Source: an uncultured Elusimicrobiales bacterium (GTDB taxonomy: Bacteria > Elusimicrobiota > Elusimicrobia > Elusimicrobiales > Elusimicrobiaceae). From it: a stretch of DNA of 64,000 nt. The notes beneath the pieces were generated by a model. The model saw only the letters and a program-made list of their open reading frames with translations. It made no database searches and had not been told where the DNA came from. This document shows positions 57,246 to 64,000 of the stretch, piece after piece. The stretch is taken from contig CAKUMH010000002.1 of the NCBI GenBank assembly GCA_934667625.1, forward strand, positions 62,001-126,000. The letters are read 5' to 3'. Position 1 is the first letter of the stretch. Each line of letters opens with the position of its first letter. The position numbers and the translations under genes are program-made.

Positions 57246-58121
57246 ATGACACAAAATTTATCTTCGTCTGCCTTGGTGAAACCCTTGGCAAAAGACGTAC
57301 ACGCCGAGACGGATATTCCGTCCGGCTACGGCAAGACGGAAAGCTTCCTCTTGCCCAAGGATCCGGCGTGGATGTTTCTGTTTTGGGAAATTACCCAAAA
57401 TACATTGGACTGCATTAAAAGCCAGTACAGCGAGGAAACGCTTAAAAATGCCCGCACGATTATCCGGCTGCACGATATCACGGATCTAAACTACTTTGAC
57501 GGGCAAAACTCCGTGTCCCACTACGATATGCCGGTGATTTTTGAGGCGCGCAGCTGGTACATTAATGCGCCGGCTTCCGGCCGTACCTATGTGGCGGACC
57601 TTGGATACCTGACGCAGGACGGGAAATTTATCCTGGTATCCCGCAGCAATGCCACGCTCTTGCCGCCCGGCCGCGTGTCCGACGTGATTGACGACAAATG
57701 GATGGTGGTAGAGGGAGACTTCCAAAAACTCTTAAAATTAGCCGGGGCCGACTACATTGGCTTGGGCGCCAGCGAACTGATGCATGTGCTGGGCCAGCGT
57801 TGGAAATTAACCGAGCTGACCACCTCGGGCGCGGCAAAGTCTTCCTGGTCGTCCTTCTCGCTGCATTTGGATAAAGTGCAGCCCGAAGAGGACGATATTT
57901 GGCTCAAGGCCGACTGCGAAATTATCATCTATGGTTCCGCCTCCAAAAATGCCATTGTGTCTATCAACGGGAAAGACATTGAACTAAAGGAAGGCAAGTT
58001 CTCCATTCGCCAGCATCTGCCCGCAGGCAGTGTGGTGGATCTACCCATTAAAGCGCGCAACGCCAAGGGCGACAAAACGCGCCAGGTGAACATTAAAGCT
58101 CTGCGCGAGCAAGGAAAATAA
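57246..58121 (+). CDS. DUF4912 domain protein
   Basis: A 291-residue cytoplasmic protein with the DUF4912 core at about 30-150 (LLPKDPAWMFLFWEIT, SWYINAPASGRTYVADLGYL, LVSRSNATLLPP). A second beta-rich region at about 220-290 (IIIYGSASKNAIVSINGKDIELKEGKF) looks like a glycan-binding or Ig-like module. DUF4912 is typically found next to GH57 branching enzymes, as here (1-bp gap to the next gene). A role in alpha-glucan recognition is inferred. ATG 57246 is preferred to 57216 because GGTGAGGT lies 7 nt upstream. Confidence 0.85.
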   Translation: MTQNLSSSALVKPLAKDVHAETDIPSGYGKTESFLLPKDPAWMFLFWEITQNTLDCIKSQYSEETLKNARTIIRLHDITDLNYFDGQNSVSHYDMPVIFEARSWYINAPASGRTYVADLGYLTQDGKFILVSRSNATLLPPGRVSDVIDDKWMVVEGDFQKLLKLAGADYIGLGASELMHVLGQRWKLTELTTSGAAKSSWSSFSLHLDKVQPEEDDIWLKADCEIIIYGSASKNAIVSINGKDIELKEGKFSIRQHLPAGSVVDLPIKARNAKGDKTRQVNIKALREQGK

Positions 58122-58122
58122 T

Positions 58123-59748
58123 ATGGGCGAAGAAAAAGGCTATTTGGCACTGGTGCTCCACGCACATTTGCCGTTTATCAAACACCCGGAATATCCTGAT
58201 TTTTTGGAAGAAGATTGGTTCTACGAAGCCATGGTGGAAACGTACATTCCGCTACTTAGTGTTTTTGAAAACTTAACCGAACAGGGAGTGGACTTCCGTT
58301 TGACCATGTCTCTCACACCGCCGCTTTGCAACATGATGGAGGATCCGTTGCTGATCGGGCGCTTCCGCCATTACCTGAACCAGCGGGCGGAACTCTCCTA
58401 CAAAGAACTGGCGCGCACTAAGGGAACGGAATTTGAAGCCGTGGCAAAAATGTATTACGACAAATTCCGCCGCTACCAGGATTTATTTGAAAACCGCTAC
58501 CACGGGCATGTGCTGCAGGGGTTTAAAAAATTCCAGGATATGGGCAAGCTGGAAATCATCACCTGCTGCGCCACGCACGGCTATTTGCCCTTAATGGTAC
58601 ACAAGGAAAGCGTCAACGCACAAATTAAAATTGCCGCCAACGACTACCGCAGCCGCTTTGGCCGCAATCCGCGCGGGATTTGGCTGGCCGAATGCGCCTA
58701 CAACCCGGGGGATGATAAGTTCTTGCGCGAGGAGGGCATCCGTTTCTTCTTTACCGAATCGCACGGCGTCCTGCACGGAACGCCGCGCCCAAAATACGGC
58801 ATTTACGCCCCGGTGTACTGCCCGCAAACGGGTGTGGCAGCTTTTGCGCGTGATATGGAATCGGCCCAACAGGTGTGGAGCGCCGAGTCCGGCTATCCCG
58901 GTGACCCGCGCTACCGCGAATTTTACCGTGACCTCGGTTACGACTTGGACTACGATTACATTAAACCGTATCTCCACTCCGACGGCGTACGCCGCAACAT
59001 TGGCATGAAATACCATAAAATTACCGGCAAGGTGGCACTGAACCAAAAACAGGCCTACAACCCGCAGGAAGCGCGCGAAGTGGCCGCCCAGCATGCCGGA
59101 AACTTTATGTTCAACCGCCAAAAACAAATTGAGTATTTGAGCACCCTGATTGACCGCAAGCCGCTTGTGGTTTCCATGTACGATGCGGAGCTTTACGGGC
59201 ACTGGTGGTACGAAGGGATTGATTTCCTGGAATACCTGTTCAAAAAGATCTATTACGATCAAAAGGACATTAAACTAGTGACCCCGAGCGAATACCTGGC
59301 CATGTACCCCGAAAACCAAGTGGTGCAGCCGTCCATGTCTTCGTGGGGCGACAAGGGATACCACGACGTGTGGCTCAACAGCGGCAACGACTGGATTTAC
59401 CGCCATTTGATCAAAGCCGCTGAACGCATGATGGAGCTGGCCAACAAGTTCCCGAACGCGGGAGGTCTCCTGCGCCGAGCGCTAAACCAGTTGGCACGTG
59501 AGCTGGTGCTGATGCAATCTTCCGACTGGGCCTTCCTGATGACCACGGGAACAGCCAAGGAGTATTCCACCAAACGCACCAAGGACCACGTCAAGCGTTT
59601 TAACGAGCTGTACGAACAAATCCAAGGCAACCGTATTGACGAAGGATATGTGTACGATCTGGAACAGAAGGATTCTATCTTCCAGCAAATGGACTACAAT
59701 GTTTACTCGTCAGCTGCTAAGGAAGAAGTGCTAAAGAAATATAAGTAA
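58123..59748 (+). CDS. GH57 family 1,4-alpha-glucan branching enzyme (DUF1957 type)
   Basis: A 541-residue glycoside hydrolase family 57 protein that should form alpha-1,6 branches in glycogen-like polymer. The start GYLALVLHAHLPFIKHPEY is the GH57 conserved region 1. The nucleophile is E190 in GIWLAECAYNPG and the acid/base D354 in SMYDAELYGHWWYEG. THGYLPL and ITCCATHG are further family motifs. The C-terminal helical domain (RRALNQLARELVLMQSSDWAFLMTTGTA) is DUF1957. It is translated together with the DUF4912 gene. No glgA/glgC is in the window. Confidence 0.93.
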   Translation: MGEEKGYLALVLHAHLPFIKHPEYPDFLEEDWFYEAMVETYIPLLSVFENLTEQGVDFRLTMSLTPPLCNMMEDPLLIGRFRHYLNQRAELSYKELARTKGTEFEAVAKMYYDKFRRYQDLFENRYHGHVLQGFKKFQDMGKLEIITCCATHGYLPLMVHKESVNAQIKIAANDYRSRFGRNPRGIWLAECAYNPGDDKFLREEGIRFFFTESHGVLHGTPRPKYGIYAPVYCPQTGVAAFARDMESAQQVWSAESGYPGDPRYREFYRDLGYDLDYDYIKPYLHSDGVRRNIGMKYHKITGKVALNQKQAYNPQEAREVAAQHAGNFMFNRQKQIEYLSTLIDRKPLVVSMYDAELYGHWWYEGIDFLEYLFKKIYYDQKDIKLVTPSEYLAMYPENQVVQPSMSSWGDKGYHDVWLNSGNDWIYRHLIKAAERMMELANKFPNAGGLLRRALNQLARELVLMQSSDWAFLMTTGTAKEYSTKRTKDHVKRFNELYEQIQGNRIDEGYVYDLEQKDSIFQQMDYNVYSSAAKEEVLKKYK

Positions 59749-59764
59749 AAATACACCGTCTAAC

Positions 59765-59799
59765 ATCGGGACTCCGTATACAGGAGTCCCGATTTTTTT
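59765..59799 (+). terminator. Terminator of the DUF4912-GH57 operon
   Basis: ATCGGGACTCC (59765-59775) / GGAGTCCCGAT (59783-59793) with a run of seven T. Confidence 0.9.
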
Positions 59800-59892
59800 G
59801 TTTAGGGCCCACAAAAAGGAACCAAAAGGCCTAGGCGGCCCCTAGGTCTAAAGACTCTTTCCGCAAACCGCATTATTTCTTATAGTATAAAT

Positions 59893-61278
59893 ATGAAACA
59901 GTATCTATTACCCTTGTTGTCTTCCGTTTTTCTCTTTCCCGCTGTGGCGCAAGCCGGAGGCCCGGGAAAGATTGTAAGAGGTATTTCCCGCGCCGGAGAA
60001 GTATCCGCTGCCGCCGGACGCGCTGCCAGCCGCACCGTCCGCTCCGCAGAACGAGCGGCCGAGGCCAGCCGTTTGGCTGCAGAAGCCGCCTCGCGCACTG
60101 CTGCCAGGATTGACCGAATGGTTGGGCAAAGAATCTTCCGCCCGACGATCGGTAAAGTGAAGATTACCACGCCACTGCCGGAAACGCCTTCTCTTACGAC
60201 TGCACGGGCAAATGCCACGCGCAGATTAGCGGAATTAAATACCATGGAAAACAGAGGGCATCTTTTTGCCACCACCATGGCACTTCCAACCGCTAAGAAA
60301 CTTTTAAATAATAACTATACTTTTGTAACAGAACAACGAAAGGGAGGAAAATTGCTGGAATGGCTGGAAACGCGCCAAACCGTGGAGCTAACTGCTGCCG
60401 AAGAGCAAGATTTACTTTCCCAAATTGAAGCCCTTTGCGAAAAGGACAAAAAGCTGCGGGAAGTGCTGACTAAAGACTTTAACGCCCACAACTACCCGGA
60501 ACTGATGCATGATTTGGCCGGATATTACTCGCTTACGCCTAAATATCTCCCTACCGCCCCAGAAAGTGGCGTAATGGAAACAGCCGCCGGAGAAATTTTT
60601 GCGCAGACCACAGTGGACTATTTAATGGTGCATCCTGGCAAACCGACACTTAAACTGCGCGAAATAATTGCCGCCCCATTTTTGCAAGGAACGCCGCTTT
60701 TGGAACGTTTAAAAGACTTGAAGAACGCCAAGCAACTGACCACGACGGACGTGCCGGAGGCACTCAACACCTTAATGGAAGCACATATGGTTTACGAAGC
60801 CAACCTTAAAGCCGCTTCCACGGATGAACAAGTGTTAACGGCGGTGGAGGCCTATCGCGCGTTGGCAGACGATCTCGCCGCCTTTATAAAACAATATGAG
60901 CACCTTCCCTTTTTGACTACCTCCTCAACGGAAAGTGATCTGTGGAACAGAATGACAATCATGTTGTCCGAAAATGGAGTCAATGAATTCGGTGCGGCGC
61001 TGGAACAAATTGGGCGGATTAAAAAAATAGTGGCTGAAAACAAACCACCTTACTGGACCCCGCAAGAAACCGCCGCGAAATTGGCAGAATTTGTGAATAA
61101 AAACAATAGAATGCCGAATTGGACGATTGGCAAAAAAGAGATAATGCCCCAGCGCTTGGAAGGTTACGACCCGGAAGTACTGCTGGTGGAAAATATGTTT
61201 TATTGGAGAATCTACAGCCGCGATTTCCAAGAGTCCTTGGGACAAATTGAAAGAAAGTTTCGGCAAACGCATCAATAA
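59893..61278 (+). CDS. Secreted protein of unknown function, Ala/Arg-rich helical N-terminus
   Basis: 461 residues. The signal peptide ends AVAQA before GGPGK. Residues about 30-75 are an Ala/Arg/Glu-rich helix (GRAASRTVRSAERAAEASR). The rest is mostly helical with no catalytic motif I recognise. Near the C-terminus, TAAKLAEFVNKNNRMPN resembles the short (LAxFVxxNxRxP) motifs found repeated in some bacterial surface proteins. TATAGT lies 6 nt before the ATG, without Shine-Dalgarno. Probably a lineage-specific exported protein; the similarly exported protein starting at 62798 may be functionally related. Confidence 0.7.
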   Translation: MKQYLLPLLSSVFLFPAVAQAGGPGKIVRGISRAGEVSAAAGRAASRTVRSAERAAEASRLAAEAASRTAARIDRMVGQRIFRPTIGKVKITTPLPETPSLTTARANATRRLAELNTMENRGHLFATTMALPTAKKLLNNNYTFVTEQRKGGKLLEWLETRQTVELTAAEEQDLLSQIEALCEKDKKLREVLTKDFNAHNYPELMHDLAGYYSLTPKYLPTAPESGVMETAAGEIFAQTTVDYLMVHPGKPTLKLREIIAAPFLQGTPLLERLKDLKNAKQLTTTDVPEALNTLMEAHMVYEANLKAASTDEQVLTAVEAYRALADDLAAFIKQYEHLPFLTTSSTESDLWNRMTIMLSENGVNEFGAALEQIGRIKKIVAENKPPYWTPQETAAKLAEFVNKNNRMPNWTIGKKEIMPQRLEGYDPEVLLVENMFYWRIYSRDFQESLGQIERKFRQTHQ

Positions 61279-61295
61279 AGACACGCTGCACAACT

Positions 61296-61327
61296 AAAAA
61301 GCCCCCGTTTCGTAACGGGGGCTTTTT
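61296..61327 (+). terminator. Bidirectional terminator before greA
   Basis: AAAAAGCCCCCGTT (61296-61309) / AACGGGGGCTTTTT (61314-61327), with A/T tails on both sides. It serves the secreted-protein gene and convergent greA. Confidence 0.9.
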
Positions 61328-61341
61328 AATTAGGTAAAAAC

Positions 61342-61815
61342 CTATTTATATTCCAGCTTAACCAACTTGTATTGCTTGGGCCCGCGGGGCAAAATAGCCT
61401 CAAAGGTTTCCCCTTCTTTTTTGCCCAAGACCCCATTGGCCAAGGGAGACTTAACAGACAAGAGGCCTTTTTCCGGGTTGGATTCCATAGACCCTACCAA
61501 GGTGTACGTAAATTCAATGTCAGCAGCCAGGTCTTTAATCGTCACCGTGGCGCCGATGCGGGCCTCGCTTTTGTCTACCGTCAAATCGTCCGTAATTTGA
61601 GCGTTGCGCAAGCGGCTTTCCAACTCTTGAATGCGGATTAAGGTTTCCGCCTGTTTTTCTTTAGCGGCGTGATATTCCGCGTTCTCCTTTAAATCCCCCT
61701 GCGCGGCAGCCTCGCCAATTTCGTTAGAAAGCTCGGCCTTTAACGTTTTCAAATCTTTTAGTTCGTTCACTAACGCTTCATATTTTTTGCGGCTTACATA
61801 GAATGCTTCTTCCAT
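61342..61815 (-). CDS. greA: Transcription elongation factor GreA
   Basis: A 157-residue factor that stimulates transcript cleavage in backtracked RNA polymerase. The N-terminal coiled coil (1-75) carries the tip acidic pair in AAQGDLKENAEYHAAKEKQ, and the C-terminal FKBP-like domain has GATVTIKD, YTLVGSMESNPEKGLLSVKSPLANGVLGKKEG. AAGGAG precedes ATG 61815. Confidence 0.96.
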   Translation of the reverse strand: MEEAFYVSRKKYEALVNELKDLKTLKAELSNEIGEAAAQGDLKENAEYHAAKEKQAETLIRIQELESRLRNAQITDDLTVDKSEARIGATVTIKDLAADIEFTYTLVGSMESNPEKGLLSVKSPLANGVLGKKEGETFEAILPRGPKQYKLVKLEYK

Positions 61816-61846
61816 AATGTCTACTCCTTACATGCATCTATCCATA

Positions 61847-61875
61847 AGTGTACAATTTATCCGCGTTCATTTCAA
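61847..61875 (-). promoter_or_regulatory. Promoter of greA
   Basis: On the minus strand TTGAAA (61870-61875), a 17-bp spacer and TACACT (61847-61852). This gives a leader of about 25 nt. Confidence 0.5.
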
Positions 61876-61901
61876 CGTCCGCCACGGGTGAGGCCATTTA
61901 T

Positions 61902-61910
61902 TGCTATAAT
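61902..61910 (+). promoter_or_regulatory. Extended -10 promoter of the trypsin-like protease gene
   Basis: TGC-TATAAT (perfect) ends 7 nt before ATG 61918. No Shine-Dalgarno; predicted leaderless. Confidence 0.65.
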
Positions 61911-61917
61911 CTGAGAT

Positions 61918-62670
61918 ATGAGGAACCTGCTGGCCGCTGCACTGTTTTGCTTACCACCCGTGTGCGCACTGTGCCAAACGCACGACCATGTGCGCATTGC
62001 ACAGGAAAACGCTCCTGCCGTGGTGGCGGTGAATGTGGTTAAGCAAGACGGCTCCACCTTTACCGGAACCGGTTTTGTGCTGACGCCGGACGGACTGCTG
62101 GCCACCAGCCGGCACGTGTCCGCCGATGCCCTCTACATAAACGTTACCTTTAATAACGGTGTGGTATCGGGAGAGGCGGTCCCTGTCGCCCAAGCCGGCA
62201 ATGTAGATATCTCCCTTTTGAAAATTCAGGCGGAAAATCTGCCTACGGTAAAACTCGGCAATTCGGACGAAGTGCTGCCCGGACAAACGATCACCGTCAT
62301 TGGCAACCCACGCCGCCTGCAAAACACCGTTTCTTCCGGGCTCATCAGCCAAGTGCGTAAAAAAGCTGACGGCATTATTTGGCACCAAATCAGTGCGCCC
62401 ATTTCCCCCAGTTCCAGCGGCAGCCCAGTGTTTAACGACAGAGGAGAAGTGGTTTCGGTGGCGTTTTCCAGCTATAAAGGAGAGGGAAACCAAAATTTAA
62501 ATTTTTCTGTGCCGTCCAATTATTTGGCCGAGCTTGTACGCGCCGCCGGATACACGCTGCCACAACGACAGGAAGTCGCCCAACAGACCGTCCCCAAAAA
62601 GAAAAATGCTTTTGTGACGCACATCCAAAAATCCTGGGAAATTTTAAAGCGGCTGTTCCATAAGGCCTAG
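61918..62670 (+). CDS. Secreted trypsin-like (S1C/HtrA-type) serine protease without PDZ domain
   Basis: 250 residues with a signal peptide (MRNLLAAALFCLPPVCAL). The protease fold has H66 in ATSRHVSAD, D97 in GNVDISLLKI, and S167 in SPSSSGSPVFN. The last motif replaces the usual GNSGGP, so activity is probable but not certain. GTGFVLTPDGLLATSRHV and IGNPRRLQNTVSSGLIS match HtrA-like catalytic domains. There is no PDZ; the tail is basic (HIQKSWEILKRLFHKA). Likely periplasmic. Confidence 0.85.
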   Translation: MRNLLAAALFCLPPVCALCQTHDHVRIAQENAPAVVAVNVVKQDGSTFTGTGFVLTPDGLLATSRHVSADALYINVTFNNGVVSGEAVPVAQAGNVDISLLKIQAENLPTVKLGNSDEVLPGQTITVIGNPRRLQNTVSSGLISQVRKKADGIIWHQISAPISPSSSGSPVFNDRGEVVSVAFSSYKGEGNQNLNFSVPSNYLAELVRAAGYTLPQRQEVAQQTVPKKKNAFVTHIQKSWEILKRLFHKA

Positions 62671-62693
62671 AGCGAAAATAGGTCTTATTTCCC

Positions 62694-62722
62694 TTGAAAA
62701 ATACCGCACAAACGGGTAGACT
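62694..62722 (+). promoter_or_regulatory. Candidate promoter of the right-edge gene
   Basis: TTGAAA (62694-62699), a 17-bp spacer and TAGACT (62717-62722) fit a sigma70 promoter. Confidence 0.4.
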
Positions 62723-62797
62723 ATTAGGTGAAACCGACCGGAGGCGCGTGAAAACGCGGCCTAAGATCGGCGGTTGTTGATTTTAAAAGGAGTTTTT
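62723..62797 (+). promoter_or_regulatory. Structured 5' leader of the right-edge gene
   Basis: The leader can form GGT/ACC at its start, then AGGC-GCGT-GAAA-ACGC-GCCT (62742-62762, one bulged G) with a GNRA tetraloop, enclosed by AACCG (62732-62736) and CGGTT (62771-62775). AAAAGGAG follows. It does not match a riboswitch class I can name. Confidence 0.35.
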
Positions 62798-64000
62798 ATG
62801 AAGAAAAAACTTGGAAAAATTTTCTTAGCCTTCTTTTGTTTTGCGCTCGTTTTATTTTTGCTCCTGCCTTTTTTAGAGACGCAAGCCCCCTCTTCCGCAA
62901 CCCCCGAAACTCCCAAGGCGGCTCCGCAAATTTTTACCTCTAATCCGCTGACGGAATTAGTCAACCGTATTGCGCGCTTTTTTGGCCGGACATCCTCCAA
63001 CAAGCCGCAAGAGGGACAAACGCTTACAGCGCAAGAGGTGCGAGAACGCTTTGGTGTGGCGCAGGAAGGGCCTGTGGTGGCAGATGCCCGCGCGGCCGTG
63101 AATACTCCTTTGGAACAAGAATCCGCCAACCCAACTGCTACAACGACAACCAATTTTGACTATGAACCGCAAAGCGGCACCGAGTGGGTACTTATCCGCC
63201 AAACCATGCCGGAAGGCGCCAGTGCCGGCATGCATGAAATTAACGCACACGATAATGCGTACGATACCTATGTAAAGCAAGAGCGCACCGCACGCTTTAC
63301 ACCTACGGCACAGCCACAAAAGACAAAGGAAGTGCCAGCCTCGCGCTTGGCCCGGCTGTTCCGCCCAATTAAAGAATTCTTTGGCTGGGAGGAATCTGCT
63401 CCGCTCCGTATCAGTTCTGCCCAACAGGAAGGCTCCGCCGCGCGCTTGACCCGTTCATCCGGCCTAGGCAGCTCCCGCAACGAGGCCGTTTCTGGGGCCC
63501 GCAGAACCCCCGATTTGTGGGGAATCGCCGGCCGTGTACCTGATTTTACGCCGGATGAAGAAAAGTCCGTTCAGCAAAAGGCGGATGAAACCCAATCGCT
63601 CCTTTCTTTCTTGGATCCGATCAACGGACTGGAAAAATTATCAAAAGATATGGTGGACAATCTCTTTCCTCCGCCTCTTTCTAAAGAACAGGAAGCCCAA
63701 CGCAATGCCCTTATACGCTACCTGGAGGAACAAAGAGGCGGTATTGTAGGGAAAATCAATAACCTCATTGCTTCTGACGCCAAAGGCAAAGAGCCCACGG
63801 ATTTGGTGTCAAAAATGTTGCAGGAGAATTCTTCTTGCGGCAAGGCAACGCCATCGGTTACACATACGGGTGACACTTGCCCTGTACGGAGCAACCTGAA
63901 AGAAAGCCTGGAAGCTTGGAAGAAGCAAAATAAAGAAACCTTGTTTAATGGAACGGGGCCTTTGTTGCGGGAGTATTTTGACCGCTTTCAAGAACTCCCG
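62798..64000 (+). CDS. Exported or membrane-anchored protein of unknown function (3' truncated by window edge)
   Basis: Open for 401 codons from ATG 62798 to the right edge with no stop. AAAAGGAG gives a strong start. An N-terminal hydrophobic segment (IFLAFFCFALVLFLLLPFL) is a signal peptide or anchor. A long low-complexity Pro/Ala/Thr-rich region follows (about 30-230), with two related pieces, LVNRIARFFGRTSS and LARLFRPIKEFFGWEE. A more structured region then begins around PDFTPDEEKSVQQ. CGKATP and DTCPVRS provide two cysteines. I recognise no domain in the visible part. It probably encodes a surface protein. Confidence 0.75.
   Translation, partial: MKKKLGKIFLAFFCFALVLFLLLPFLETQAPSSATPETPKAAPQIFTSNPLTELVNRIARFFGRTSSNKPQEGQTLTAQEVRERFGVAQEGPVVADARAAVNTPLEQESANPTATTTTNFDYEPQSGTEWVLIRQTMPEGASAGMHEINAHDNAYDTYVKQERTARFTPTAQPQKTKEVPASRLARLFRPIKEFFGWEESAPLRISSAQQEGSAARLTRSSGLGSSRNEAVSGARRTPDLWGIAGRVPDFTPDEEKSVQQKADETQSLLSFLDPINGLEKLSKDMVDNLFPPPLSKEQEAQRNALIRYLEEQRGGIVGKINNLIASDAKGKEPTDLVSKMLQENSSCGKATPSVTHTGDTCPVRSNLKESLEAWKKQNKETLFNGTGPLLREYFDRFQELP

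Noticed and set aside
1..64000. CRISPR array, rRNA operon, insertion sequence or replication origin
   Set aside because: No regularly spaced repeats, rRNA signature sequences, transposase genes or DnaA-box clusters were seen in the window.

Overview
The window looks like chromosomal DNA of a Gram-negative, host- or gut-associated bacterium. The best guess is the phylum Elusimicrobiota. The Gram-negative call rests on lipoproteins with lipoboxes, a C-terminal-Phe beta-barrel protein, SurA-type folding factors and a class A PBP. The phylum guess rests on scattered type IV pilin-like genes with a G/FTLIELLVVVLIIGILAA-type N-terminus, a Na+-pumping oxaloacetate decarboxylase and a DUF4912-GH57 pair. 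It is an inference from gene style, not from an rRNA. Most of the window is compact, GC-moderate housekeeping DNA with many ATGA or TAATG overlaps. I saw no IS element, CRISPR array, rRNA or replication origin.

Layout, left to right. An AT-rich gene end (1-289). A minus-strand block with NIF3, an M20 peptidase, a pseudopilin and prepilin peptidase (472-3738). A secreted amidase and a beta-barrel protein (3764-6320). An AT-rich accessory patch (6321-9171): a candidate structured RNA directly upstream of a lone GmrSD-like DUF262/DUF1524 nuclease, ending at the 3' side of a tRNA-Leu(CAA). A cell-shape operon with M23 peptidase, bactofilin, a SurA_N protein and a PfkB kinase (9395-12343). A thioredoxin lipoprotein and a DUF2339 membrane protein. 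A long minus-strand operon with AddB, AddA, EbfC, a CoA-binding protein, an aldo/keto reductase and an SPL-like radical SAM protein (14870-24023). SixA, UppP, a short UvrC, ribosomal protein S20, a nucleoside-type MFS transporter, YajQ and a TPR protein (24084-30512). A divergent subtilase. proB-proA-proC. A two-component system with rsmD and a RecB/Cas4-like nuclease (35191-38322). PBP1A, Mfd, two parvulin-type chaperones and PdxA (38430-46753). A pilin with an unusual leader hairpin and a MITE-like palindrome. birA-oadG-oadA-oadB (47671-51575). A GT8-like glycosyltransferase. nth with znuA-znuC-znuB. A DMT exporter. A small prepilin-like protein. DUF4912-GH57. Finally GreA and several secreted proteins running off the right edge (59893-64000).

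Functional themes. Envelope building and surface display: amidase, M23/bactofilin, PBP1A, UppP, parvulins, pilins and secreted proteases. DNA repair: AddAB, UvrC, Mfd, Nth and an SPL-like protein. Fermentative Na+-coupled energetics: OadGAB with its biotin ligase BirA next to it. Proline synthesis: ProBAC. Alpha-glucan metabolism: GH57 with DUF4912.

Two observations stand out. First, 6527-6771 folds into a chain of hairpins whose U-G wobble pairs all favour a plus-strand RNA. The apical loop of the largest hairpin is perfectly complementary to 11 nt upstream, which suggests a pseudoknotted ncRNA or leader tied to the DUF262 gene. Second, many genes without a Shine-Dalgarno have an extended -10 box (TGn TATAAT/TACAAT) ending only 5-9 nt before the ATG, which implies widespread leaderless transcription.
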